Positions 47,014 to 55,112 of a stretch of 64,000 bases of DNA are shown piece after piece (position 1 is the first letter of the stretch; each line of letters starts with the position of its first letter). The DNA comes from Peptoniphilus asaccharolyticus DSM 20463 (GTDB lineage: Bacteria > Bacillota > Clostridia > Tissierellales > Peptoniphilaceae), in contig NZ_FWWR01000009.1 of assembly GCF_900176115.1 (NCBI RefSeq), forward strand, positions 496,001 through 560,000. The letters run 5' to 3'. The position numbers and the translations under genes were made by a program. The notes under the pieces were generated by a model. The model saw only the letters and a program-made list of their open reading frames with translations. It had not been told where the DNA came from and ran no database searches.

Positions 47014-47516
47014 TCTAGCATACCTTCGATAGGGTCTATAATAATCTTTTTGGACTCAATATCTATGTCTTTTACAAATTCAGAAACTTGAGGAATTAAA
47101 TACTCCTTTTCTCCCTTGATAACATAAACGTCATTTGCAGGATTTTCAATAAAATCTACAACTTCACCGACAAAAGTTTCGTCAGTCTTATAAACCTTAC
47201 ATCCGATAATATCAGATATAAAATATTCTCCTTCTTCAAGTTCAACTCTGTCTTCATCGCTTACATAAATATAGTAAGTTTTGAATTTTTCAACATCATT
47301 GATATTGTTTAGTCCATCAAATTGAATATAGATAAATCTATCAGTAATTTGTACTTTACTTACTTTTTGAGGTATTAAATTGTCACCAATGTAGACATTT
47401 TCAAGTTCTAAAAATCTTTCATTTTTACTTGTCAAAGGTAAAACCTTAAGTTCTCCCCTAATGCCTCTGGTATTAATTATTTGACCTACAACTGTATAAT
47501 TATTCAAGTTCTTCAA
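47010..47516 (-). CDS. rimM: Ribosome maturation factor RimM
   Basis: Helps assemble the 30S head around S19. It is 168 residues. GQI.NTRGIRGELKVLP at the N-terminus and the PRC-barrel region with IPQVSEFVKDID are typical. The start is TTG at 47516, or TTG three codons later; neither has a good SD, and both overlap the end of khpA. So translation is probably coupled to khpA. Confidence 0.94.
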   Translation of the reverse strand: MKNLNNYTVVGQIINTRGIRGELKVLPLTSKNERFLELENVYIGDNLIPQKVSKVQITDRFIYIQFDGLNNINDVEKFKTYYIYVSDEDRVELEEGEYFISDIIGCKVYKTDETFVGEVVDFIENPANDVYVIKGEKEYLIPQVSEFVKDIDIESKKIIIDPIEGMLE

Positions 47517-47736
47517 TTTCTAAATTGACCTTTTTATTTTCTTTTAGTGAAACAGCTTTTAGGACAGCTCTTATTGCTTTAGCAATCTTACCTTGTCTAC
47601 CAATAACTTTTCCCATATCACTTTGCAAAACATACAGAGATATATCAATTTGGTCATCAGTTTCTTTTGATTCCAACTTGATACTTTCTGGATTATCAAC
47701 TAAAGACTTAGCAATGTATTCAACTAATTCAACCAT
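47500..47736 (-). CDS. khpA: KH-domain RNA-binding protein KhpA
   Basis: Small KH protein that pairs with KhpB to bind RNA and influence cell division and elongation in Firmicutes. It is 78 residues. The RNA-binding GxxG loop is GRQG in VIGRQGKIAKAIR. Start at 47736 with GGAGG; the longer reading includes that SD. Located between rpsP and rimM, its standard place. Confidence 0.93.
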   Translation of the reverse strand: MVELVEYIAKSLVDNPESIKLESKETDDQIDISLYVLQSDMGKVIGRQGKIAKAIRAVLKAVSLKENKKVNLEIEELE

Positions 47737-47754
47737 TTGAACCTCCATCAGAGA

Positions 47755-48042
47755 TTACTCTGCATCTACTTTTGCTTCTTCTGAAACATTCTTTTTTTCT
47801 GCGTAAATGCTGTTTTCTCTAAATAGTCTGTCCACTGTATCAGTAGGCTTAGCACCATTTGCTATCCAGCTGTTTACTCTTTCTGCATCAACAACTACTT
47901 TTTTAGGTTCAGTTAAAGGATTGTAATAACCAATTTCCTCTATGAACTTACCATCTCTCGGACTACGAGAATCAGCTACAACTATTCTATAAAAAGGAGA
48001 TTTTTTTGCTCCCATTCTTCTTAGTCTTATTTTAACTGCCAT
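47755..48042 (-). CDS. rpsP: 30S ribosomal protein S16
   Basis: Small-subunit assembly protein. It is 95 residues. The start [26 protein letters not shown] and the following [10 protein letters not shown] are diagnostic. Lies 48 bases after ffh. Confidence 0.98.
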   Translation of the reverse strand: MAVKIRLRRMGAKKSPFYRIVVADSRSPRDGKFIEEIGYYNPLTEPKKVVVDAERVNSWIANGAKPTDTVDRLFRENSIYAEKKNVSEEAKVDAE

Positions 48043-48090
48043 AATTCACCTCCATAATCAAATTAAATTTATATAAATAAATTTTTAGCA

Positions 48091-49428
48091 CTAAAACGGA
48101 AAAGGCATTCTAAACTTTTTCTTTTTCATTGTTTTGCCCATATTTCCAAATTGCTTCATCATCTTCTTAATTTCTTTAAACTGTTTTAAAAGCCTATTTA
48201 CTTCAACAGCATCTGTACCGCTACCAGCTGCTATTCTCTTTCTTCTGGAAGAATCTATTATTTCAGGTTTTGTTCTTTCTTCCTTGGTCATAGACTTTAT
48301 AATAGCTTCTACTCTGGAAAATTCTTTCCCATCGAAATTAATATCTTTTAAAGCTTTACTATTTACTCCCGGTATCATTCCTATTAAATCTTCAAGTGGA
48401 CCCATATTTCTCATTTGTTCCATTTGATCTAGAAAATCATCCAAAGTAAAAGTTTGTGTTCTTAATTTTTCTTCAAGTTCTTTAGCTTTTTTCTCATCAA
48501 CATTAGCTTGAGCTTTTTCTATTAAAGAAAGAACATCACCCATCCCTAAAATTCTTGAAGCCATTCTGTCTGGATGAAAAACTTCCAATTGGTCTAATTT
48601 TTCTCCCATGGCAATGTATTTTATAGGAACATCAGTAACCGCTCTTATTGATAAGGCAGCTCCGCCTCGAGTGTCGCCGTCTAATTTGGTAAGAACAACA
48701 CCAGTTAGTTTAAGCAATTTATCAAAAGATTCTGCAACGTTAACTGCATCTTGTCCTGTCATAGAATCAAGCACTAGTAAAATTTCGGAAGGATTAGTCC
48801 ATTTATCAATTTCCTTTAGCTCTTCCATCAATTCTTCATCTATGTGAAGTCTACCAGCAGTATCTATGATGACCACATCGTTTTGATTTTTCTTTGCGTG
48901 TTCTAATGCCGCCTTAGCTATATCAACAGGGCTTATTTTATCTCCCATTGTATAAACCGGAACATCAACACTCTCTCCGACCACTTGCAACTGTTTAATT
49001 GCAGCAGGTCTATATACATCACAAGCTACTAATAAAGGTCTGTTTCCTGATTTTTTTATTAATCTTGCAAGTTTTGCCGAAGTAGTTGTCTTACCAGCAC
49101 CTTGAAGACCACACATCATGATTACCGTAGGCTTCTTTGATAAATCAATTTTAGCCTCTCCAGTTCCCATCATGTTCTTTAATTCTTCATTTACAATCTT
49201 TATTACTTGTTGACCAGGAGTTAAGCTTTCAAGAACATCTTGTCCTAAAGAACGTTCTTTAACTTTTTTGATGAAGTCTTTAACTACTTTGAAATTTACA
49301 TCCGCTTCTAAAAGTGCGAGTTTTACCTCACGCATAGCAGCGTCTATATCTTTCTCGGTGAGTCTACCCTTTCCTGTCAATTTTGACAATGTATTCTGTA
49401 ATTTCTCGGAAAGTGATTCAAATACCAT
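48091..49428 (-). CDS. ffh: Signal recognition particle protein Ffh
   Basis: SRP GTPase that targets membrane proteins to FtsY and the Sec translocon. It is 445 residues. N domain (1-90), then G1 GLQGAGKTTT, DTAGRLH, TKLDGD and GMGDV, and then the methionine-rich M domain that binds 4.5S RNA and signal peptides, ending KKKKFRMPFPF. Start at 49428 has GGAGG; the longer reading is rejected. Overlaps the ylxM stop by 11 bases, matching ylxM's role as an SRP regulator. Its receptor gene ftsY is about 4 kb upstream. Confidence 0.98.
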   Translation of the reverse strand: MVFESLSEKLQNTLSKLTGKGRLTEKDIDAAMREVKLALLEADVNFKVVKDFIKKVKERSLGQDVLESLTPGQQVIKIVNEELKNMMGTGEAKIDLSKKPTVIMMCGLQGAGKTTTSAKLARLIKKSGNRPLLVACDVYRPAAIKQLQVVGESVDVPVYTMGDKISPVDIAKAALEHAKKNQNDVVIIDTAGRLHIDEELMEELKEIDKWTNPSEILLVLDSMTGQDAVNVAESFDKLLKLTGVVLTKLDGDTRGGAALSIRAVTDVPIKYIAMGEKLDQLEVFHPDRMASRILGMGDVLSLIEKAQANVDEKKAKELEEKLRTQTFTLDDFLDQMEQMRNMGPLEDLIGMIPGVNSKALKDINFDGKEFSRVEAIIKSMTKEERTKPEIIDSSRRKRIAAGSGTDAVEVNRLLKQFKEIKKMMKQFGNMGKTMKKKKFRMPFPF

Positions 49429-49786
49429 TTTGAACCTCCTCATCATTTATTAAGGTAACAATTTTATCAAATATTTCTAAATCCAAATTTGTAGAACTAT
49501 TCTTTAGATCTTCTAATAAACTCAATAATTTTTCTTTTTTGCTCAAAGAGTTATTGTAGTTTTCTACAAGACCTAATATTTTTTCATAGTGTTCTAAATT
49601 TTGTGCCGCTCTTTTTATATTGTCAGATACAGCTTGTTTAGTTATATTCAAAGTTTCTGCTATCTCATTTAAAGAAAAATCTTCTTCATAATACATTGAT
49701 ATAGCTTTTTCTTGCTTTTCAGTAAGTAACTTAGAATAAAAATCTAACAACATATTTACTTCGAGTACATTTTCAATTTCAATCAT
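49418..49786 (-). CDS. ylxM: YlxM-family HTH protein (SRP-associated)
   Basis: It is 122 residues with a sigma-factor-like helix-turn-helix (FSLNEIAETLNITKQAVSDNIKRA, about 40-63). YlxM modulates SRP function in streptococci. Start at 49786 has AAGGTGAT; a longer reading to 49816 is less likely. First gene of the ffh operon with its own strong promoter, and translationally coupled to ffh. Confidence 0.92.
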   Translation of the reverse strand: MIEIENVLEVNMLLDFYSKLLTEKQEKAISMYYEEDFSLNEIAETLNITKQAVSDNIKRAAQNLEHYEKILGLVENYNNSLSKKEKLLSLLEDLKNSSTNLDLEIFDKIVTLINDEEVQNGI

Positions 49787-49827
49787 ATTATCACCTTTTG
49801 AGTCAAGTTTTCTCATTGACCTTGTTT

Positions 49828-49856
49828 AGTATACATTCTATACGCTCCACTGTCAA
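49828..49856 (-). promoter_or_regulatory. Promoter of ylxM-ffh operon
   Basis: TTGACA (49851-49856), 17-base spacer and TATACT (49828-49833). The ISL3 element begins only 28 bases upstream of the -35, so the promoter itself survived that insertion. Confidence 0.85.
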
Positions 49857-49935
49857 GTTATTTTTTTGACCCAATAAAAATTTTGGCTCTATAATATCTG
49901 TTGGGGAGTAAATCTCTAACAGATATTTTTATGCA

Positions 49936-51051
49936 GACGAATTGTCAAATCAAATGCAACACCTATGGTAAGAGACCAAAAAGTTCTTCTTTAGGTGTTT
50001 TATATTTTATACATTTTCTAGGTCTATTATTCATTAAACTTAAGTTATAATTTAATTCATCAATATTCACTTCTGATAAATCCATACCCTTAGGATAAAA
50101 CTCCCTCAAAAGTCCGTTACTATTTTCATTTGTACCTTTTTGCCATGCACAATAGGGATCACAAAAATAAGTTTTGCATCCTAATTCTTTTTCTATTTTC
50201 TCAAATTCTGAAAATTCTTTACCTCTATCAAAGGTTATTGTTTTTACTAATTCTTTTGGATAATCTTTTAATGCATTTATTATTGCTGGTGTTACGCTTT
50301 CCGACTTTCTATTTTCAACTAGGATTGCTATATAATATCTAGATTTTCTTTCTGCTAAAGTTACGAAACAACATCTACTTTTCCTTTTATGATCTAATCT
50401 GCCTGATTCCACTGTATCTGCTTCCCAGTGGCCTAATTCTTGCCCTCTGTATATCTCTTTAGGTCTTTTCTTAATTGTTCTACCTTTATCATTGAATTTT
50501 CCTCTTTTTTCTGCTGGCCTTTTAAATTTAGCTTTTCTTCTCAAATTTTTCATACTAGTTTTTGGCAGCTTTTTGGCGTGTATCATTCTATATATCGTTG
50601 ATGTAGATGGTAATTCATGAATCTCATTTGTGTTTCTATTTGATATTTGTTCAGGGGACCAATGTTCGTTAATCTTTACAGTTAAATAATCAATAACATC
50701 TTTAGAAAATTTACTTTTTCTATGGCAGTCTTTTCTTCTATCAATATATTTATCATTTGCCTTTATCGGAAAGTACTTAGTGTAACTTCCCCTACTAACT
50801 TTTATCTTAGATGAATTTCTTTTAATTTCTCTAGATATTGTACTAGGTGACCTTTTAAGTGCTTGTGCAATTTTCCTTATACTCATTCCTAAAATTTAAA
50901 ATTGGTAAATACAAGATCTTTCTTCTATGGTAAGATGGTTATAGCTCATAGTTAATCACTCCTTTTAATATGTTTTGTTTGGTCACTTACATATTAACAC
51001 AGCTGATTAGCTATGAGTTTATTTATGTTGCACTTGTTATGATAAATTATC
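49936..51051 (-). mobile_element. IS30-family element, copy B (1116 bp), nested in ISL3
   Basis: Same ends as the other copies. 4-bp duplication TGCA at 49932-49935 and 51052-51055, both inside the ISL3 element near its left end. So this insertion is younger than the ISL3 insertion. The transposase has an early stop. Confidence 0.95.
49963..50949 (-). pseudogene. IS30 transposase with early in-frame stop (copy B)
   Basis: Same 328-codon frame as copy C, but codon 18 is TAA (50896-50898). The cause is a local change from TTTTTAAATTT to TTTTAAATTTT, either two substitutions or a shifted T. A 307-residue piece starting at ATG 50886 remains and keeps the HTH and DDE parts. It would need internal initiation. 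There is also one Arg-to-Gly difference (IYRGQEL). Confidence 0.88.
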
Positions 51052-51128
51052 TGCAAAAAAAATTGCACTTATACGCTTTTAGTCCTAAACTTTAAGTAAC
51101 CAAAAACAAAGCTTGGAGGTGCATATAA

Positions 51129-52324
51129 GTGCAAAATAATAATATCATGAATTTGTTTGGTTTTAAAGATGTAGTTTTTGATAGAGTTGATGAGAGTAAT
51201 AATTTTGTTAATGTTCACGCTTCTGTTTCTAAGATGTCTATTGTCCTCATTGTGGTTCTAAAAAGATCTGGGTTCATGATCATAGAATTCAAAAGATTAG
51301 GGATACTCACATCCGAGGTAAGAAATCTTTGATTTTCTTAAAGAAAACTAGATATGATTGTAAGTCTTGTGGTTCTCGTTTTGAGAGGAATCTTGATTTT
51401 ATTGCCAAAGGTCATACTATGACCAATAGACTTGTTTTTGCTATTGTTTCTGAGTTTGATGAGGTGTATTCTATATCTTCTATTGCTAATAGGTATAATG
51501 TTTCTTCAAACACAGTATTAAGAATTTTAAATTGTTTAAGTGCTTCTAGAGATAGGCTATCAGAAGTATTATGTATAGACGAATTTAAAGGTGATAGTGG
51601 TAATAACAGGTATCAGACTTCTCTTCTTGATGGATCTAAACACTCTATCATAGATATCTTACCATCAAGAGATAAGAATACATTGTATGGGTACTTTGAA
51701 AAGATACCAAACAAAGAAAGAAACGAAGTAAAATTTTTTGTAAGTGATATGTCTAAAACATTTAAATCAGTTAAGAAATCATTCTTTAAAAACGCAATAC
51801 ATATCATAGATAGGTACCACTTCATAAGACAAGTATCCTGGGCATTAGAAAATGTTAGAAAGAGAATACAAAAGGATGTATCATCAAAGCTTAGGAAATA
51901 TTTTAAAAGAAGTAAGAGTTTAATTACAAAACCTACCTCTAAGCTAACTTCAGAACAAGCTAATGAAGTATCACTTATGATTGAACTGAACAAGGAATTA
52001 AAAGAAGCATACAAGTTAAAAGAATTGTTCTACTGTGTGCCCTGTGGGTACCAGTATGTACTTAGTCAGCCAAACAAAACTAGAGCTAAAAAAGCTTTAA
52101 GAGAATGGATAAAAAGAGCAGATGAATCAAAATTAAAAGAATTTAAATCTTGTATCACTTCTTTTAATAACTGGTTTGAAGAAATATGTAATTCATTTGA
52201 TTACTCTTGGTCAAATGGACCTCTTGAAGGAACTCATACAAAGATAAAAACATTAAAAAGAAATTGTTTTGGTATGAGAAATTTTGACTTGTTTAGAAAG
52301 AGAATTATGTTTTCATGTAAGTAG
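51129..52324 (+). pseudogene. ISL3-family transposase, frameshifted
   Basis: GTG start with GGAGG upstream. The first 35 codons are in frame 1, then the frame shifts. The zinc-finger CPHCGSKKIWVHDHRIQK and all later parts are in the next frame (CKSCG, DDE region CIDEFKGDS..., EGTHTKIKTLKRNCFGMRNF). Deletion of one G in AAGGATG near 51233 explains it, joining ...HASVSK to DVYCPHCG. The intact protein would be about 399 residues. Confidence 0.85.
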
Positions 52325-52349
52325 AGATTAGGAAAACGGGAAAATTTGC

Positions 52350-52367
52350 AAAACCCCTAGGGGTTTT
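52350..52367 (+). terminator. Terminator of the ISL3 transposase
   Basis: Perfect palindrome AAAACCCC-TA-GGGGTTTT, 25 bases after the transposase stop. Confidence 0.7.
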
Positions 52368-52455
52368 ATTTGCTATGCTTATTTTTAGTTGTTTTTTGCT
52401 ATTTTAGTTTTGATATCTTTATTAGCGTCTATGTGCCCATTTTTACATAAAGAAA

Positions 52456-52477
52456 GAGACTCGAGTTAACGAGTCTC
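52456..52477. terminator. Hairpin at the right end of ISL3
   Basis: Stem GAGACTCG/CGAGTCTC with a 6-base loop next to the right terminal repeat. It probably insulates the element from outside transcription; the left end has a comparable hairpin. Confidence 0.55.
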
Positions 52478-52536
52478 CCCAATATTTGACATAGAGCCAA
52501 AATTTTTTTATTCTATTTTGTGTATTTATAGAAAAT

Positions 52537-52580
52537 AAAAAACCCTTTTCATTTATTGAATAGCTTAAATAAAAAGGGAT
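52537..52580 (-). terminator. Terminator after alr
   Basis: CCCTTTT pairs with AAAAGGG around an AT-rich inner stem (TATTTAAGC...TAAAT), followed by TTTTTT. Ends the plsX-to-alr operon before the ISL3 element. Confidence 0.82.
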
Positions 52581-52585
52581 TTGTT

Positions 52586-53743
52586 TTAATTTAATATTTC
52601 GTCAGTTGATTTTACTATATTACCATCTTTAATATAGACTCTACATAATCTAGGGCTTAAGTGTGTCAAGAATGGAGTGTTACATTCATCAGCAGCTTCT
52701 GAATATTCATTTATCCATATTTTTTCTGAGCCTTGCTCTCCAACTAATACAACTTCGTCTCCAACGTTGCAATCCACACCTGTAACATCAACCATAAGTT
52801 GGTCCATACATATAACGCCAACTTGTTTGCATCTCTTACCTTGAATTAGCACATCTATTTTACCTGACATAGCTCTTAATATTCCATCTGAATATCCTAT
52901 AGGTATAGTTGCTATTTTAGTAGGCTTATCAGCTTTAAATACCAATCCATAGCTTACACCTTCGCCGGGTTGGATAGTTTTTACATGGGCAACCTCTGAC
53001 TTTATATCAGCTATGAATTCAAGTCCAAAGTCTATGGCATCCTCTTTTCTGCCGTCGTGTGTACCGTATAAGGCTATCCCAGGTCTAACAGCATCTAAAG
53101 AATATTCCGGATGTAAAAAAACTCCACCTGTATTGTTTATATGTTTCATTCCTAATTCAATGCCCATTTCTTCCAATTTTTTTGTAAAAGTAATATAGTC
53201 ATTAAATTGTTTTTCTGTAAATTCTTTATTTTCTTCAGAATCAGCAAAGTGTGAAAATATTCCTGTTATCTTTATGTTAGATAATTTTGAAATTTTACTA
53301 ATTTCTTCCAAGCTTTCTCCCGTATTTTTAAAACCTAATCTATTCATTCCAGTATCTAATTTAATTTGCACATTGGTATCCATGCCTATCTTATTAGATA
53401 TTTCGTTTATTTTTTTAGCAGCATCGTAACTATATACTGTTAAAGTCAGATTGTTTCTTGTTGAACTTTCATATAAGTACTCAGGAGTATACCCTAAGAC
53501 TAAAATTTCTATATCCTTAAATTCACGTCTTATTCTAATCCCCTCAGAAGTTGCAGCTACAGCAAAATTAGAAATCCCCAACTCTACTAGATGTCTTACT
53601 ATTTCCACATCTCCCATACTATATGCATTACTCTTCACTATGGCTATAATTTTAGTTTTCTCAGGTATGTGTTTTCTTATAGCCTCTATATTTTTTTCAA
53701 GTCTATTTAAATCTATCTCAATTCTTGATGGTCTGCTAAACAT
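52586..53743 (-). CDS. alr: Alanine racemase
   Basis: PLP enzyme that makes D-alanine for peptidoglycan. It is 385 residues in the two-domain fold. The PLP-lysine region reads AIVKSNAYSMG, where most family members have YGHG after NA. The second catalytic Tyr lies in IGYSDG (usually GYADG). MNRLGF and CMDQLMVDVT match well. It lies 13 bases after ftsY in the same operon. The altered loop near the Lys could change activity or specificity, so another amino-acid racemase remains possible. Confidence 0.88.
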   Translation of the reverse strand: MFSRPSRIEIDLNRLEKNIEAIRKHIPEKTKIIAIVKSNAYSMGDVEIVRHLVELGISNFAVAATSEGIRIRREFKDIEILVLGYTPEYLYESSTRNNLTLTVYSYDAAKKINEISNKIGMDTNVQIKLDTGMNRLGFKNTGESLEEISKISKLSNIKITGIFSHFADSEENKEFTEKQFNDYITFTKKLEEMGIELGMKHINNTGGVFLHPEYSLDAVRPGIALYGTHDGRKEDAIDFGLEFIADIKSEVAHVKTIQPGEGVSYGLVFKADKPTKIATIPIGYSDGILRAMSGKIDVLIQGKRCKQVGVICMDQLMVDVTGVDCNVGDEVVLVGEQGSEKIWINEYSEAADECNTPFLTHLSPRLCRVYIKDGNIVKSTDEILN

Positions 53744-53756
53744 ATTACATTACGCC

Positions 53757-55103
53757 TCACTCTAAAATGGCATCAACAAATGAATCCATTTCAAACTTTT
53801 GTAAATCTTCTATTTTTTCTCCTACTCCAACTAACTTTATAGGTATTCCCAATTCACTTTGTAGAGCTATTACAACTCCACCTTTTGCTGTACCGTCAAG
53901 TTTTGTCAGTACGATACCCGTTATTTCAGCAACTTCTTTAAATGTCTTAGCTTGGCTAAGTGCATTTTGACCTGTAGTTGCATCTAAAACTAAAAGTGTT
54001 TCTCTTTTTGCGTCTGGAAAATCTCTTGATATAATCTTATTAATTTTTTCCAACTCTTTCATAAGATTAGCTTTGTTATGAAGTCTTCCTGCAGTATCAC
54101 ATATCAATACATCAACTTTTCTAGACTTTGCAGCACTTATTCCATCATATATAACAGCTGCCGGATCCGCCCCTTCTGAATGGCTTATTACTTCTACATT
54201 GGCTCTATCTCCCCAAGTTTTAAGTTGGTCTATTGCAGCAGCTCTGAACGTATCTGCAGCAGCAATTAAAACACTCTTTCCTTCGGATTTTAATCTTGAA
54301 GATAACTTACCTATTGTAGTTGTCTTTCCAACTCCATTTACCCCTATAACTAATATTACTGTAGGATTTGAAGTTTCTATTGTTGAATCCAATTCAGGAT
54401 TCATTATCTTCTTAATTTCACCTTTTAATAAAGGCATTACTTGGTTCGGGTCATTTACTTTTTCTTGAATTATAGTTTCTCTTAGATTATCTATTAACTT
54501 CATGGTTGTTTCCATACCAATATCAGCTGAAATTAATACATCTTCTAAGTCTTCTAACAATTCATCATCTATCTTTACATACGCTCCCAAGATAGTGTTT
54601 ATTTTTACTCCCATTTCTTGTCTTGTCTTAGAAAGACCATCTTTTAATTTCTTAAATAAATTAAATTTAGGTTTTTCTTGAACTTCTTCTACAACAGGAG
54701 GTTCTTCTACAACTTCTTCAACTGTTTCTACAGTTTCTTCCTTAACTTCTTCAATTGTTTCTTGAGGTTCTGGAGTTTCGACAATAGTTTCTACAGTTGA
54801 TTCTTCAGTTGATAGCTCTTCTATGCTTTCTTCTGTTTCTTCTACTACAGTTTTAGCCTCTTCTACTTCTTCTGAAACTTCTTCAAGTTCAATAGTTGAT
54901 ACTTCTTCCACAATCTCTTCTTCAACTATATCTTCTTGAATAAGATTTTCATCAGTTTGCTCTGTAGCTACAGTTTCTTCTGTTTGAACTTCCTCAATAG
55001 CTTCTTCAATAGATTCTTTAATTTCTTCTTCTATTTTTAAATCTTTTTCTTCGATAGTTTCACTTTTATTGCCCTTGAACTTATCTTTTATCCACTTAAA
55101 CAT
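53757..55103 (-). CDS. ftsY: Signal recognition particle receptor FtsY
   Basis: SRP receptor GTPase at the membrane. It is 448 residues. A basic start MFKWIKDKFKG precedes a long acidic A domain (about 15-145), almost only Glu, Val, Thr and Ile. NG domains follow with GVNGVGKTTT, DTAGRLHNK and TKLDGTAKGG. Directly follows smc. Its partner ffh is in the next operon downstream. Confidence 0.97.
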   Translation of the reverse strand: MFKWIKDKFKGNKSETIEEKDLKIEEEIKESIEEAIEEVQTEETVATEQTDENLIQEDIVEEEIVEEVSTIELEEVSEEVEEAKTVVEETEESIEELSTEESTVETIVETPEPQETIEEVKEETVETVEEVVEEPPVVEEVQEKPKFNLFKKLKDGLSKTRQEMGVKINTILGAYVKIDDELLEDLEDVLISADIGMETTMKLIDNLRETIIQEKVNDPNQVMPLLKGEIKKIMNPELDSTIETSNPTVILVIGVNGVGKTTTIGKLSSRLKSEGKSVLIAAADTFRAAAIDQLKTWGDRANVEVISHSEGADPAAVIYDGISAAKSRKVDVLICDTAGRLHNKANLMKELEKINKIISRDFPDAKRETLLVLDATTGQNALSQAKTFKEVAEITGIVLTKLDGTAKGGVVIALQSELGIPIKLVGVGEKIEDLQKFEMDSFVDAILE

Positions 55104-55112
55104 AGTTCCCTC

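Larger units (their letters stand above)
49885..52498 (+). mobile_element. ISL3-family element, interrupted by an IS30 copy
   Basis: Ends are GGCTCTAT...GGGGAG on the left and the same motif inverted on the right. It is flanked by an exact 8-bp duplication AAAATTTT (49877-49884 and 52499-52506), as expected for ISL3. Without the nested IS30 and its duplicated TGCA, it is 1494 bp. A hairpin near each end (AATATCTGTT/AACAGATATT on the left, GAGACTCG/CGAGTCTC on the right) could block incoming transcription. Its transposase is frameshifted. It sits between alr and the ylxM promoter. Confidence 0.93.

Noticed and set aside
49963-50886. Copy B transposase as an intact 307-residue gene
   Set aside because: The full-length frame starts at 50949 as in copy C; the shorter reading only avoids the TAA at codon 18 and lacks the N-terminal part.
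51129-52324. Two coupled ISL3 genes
   Set aside because: The zinc finger and upstream residues are in different frames and rejoin with one added base, so it is one broken gene.
54650-55100. Repeat array in ftsY
   Set aside because: The Glu/Val-rich stretch looks repetitive at DNA level, but it is the acidic A domain with irregular units, not a CRISPR or a tandem repeat.
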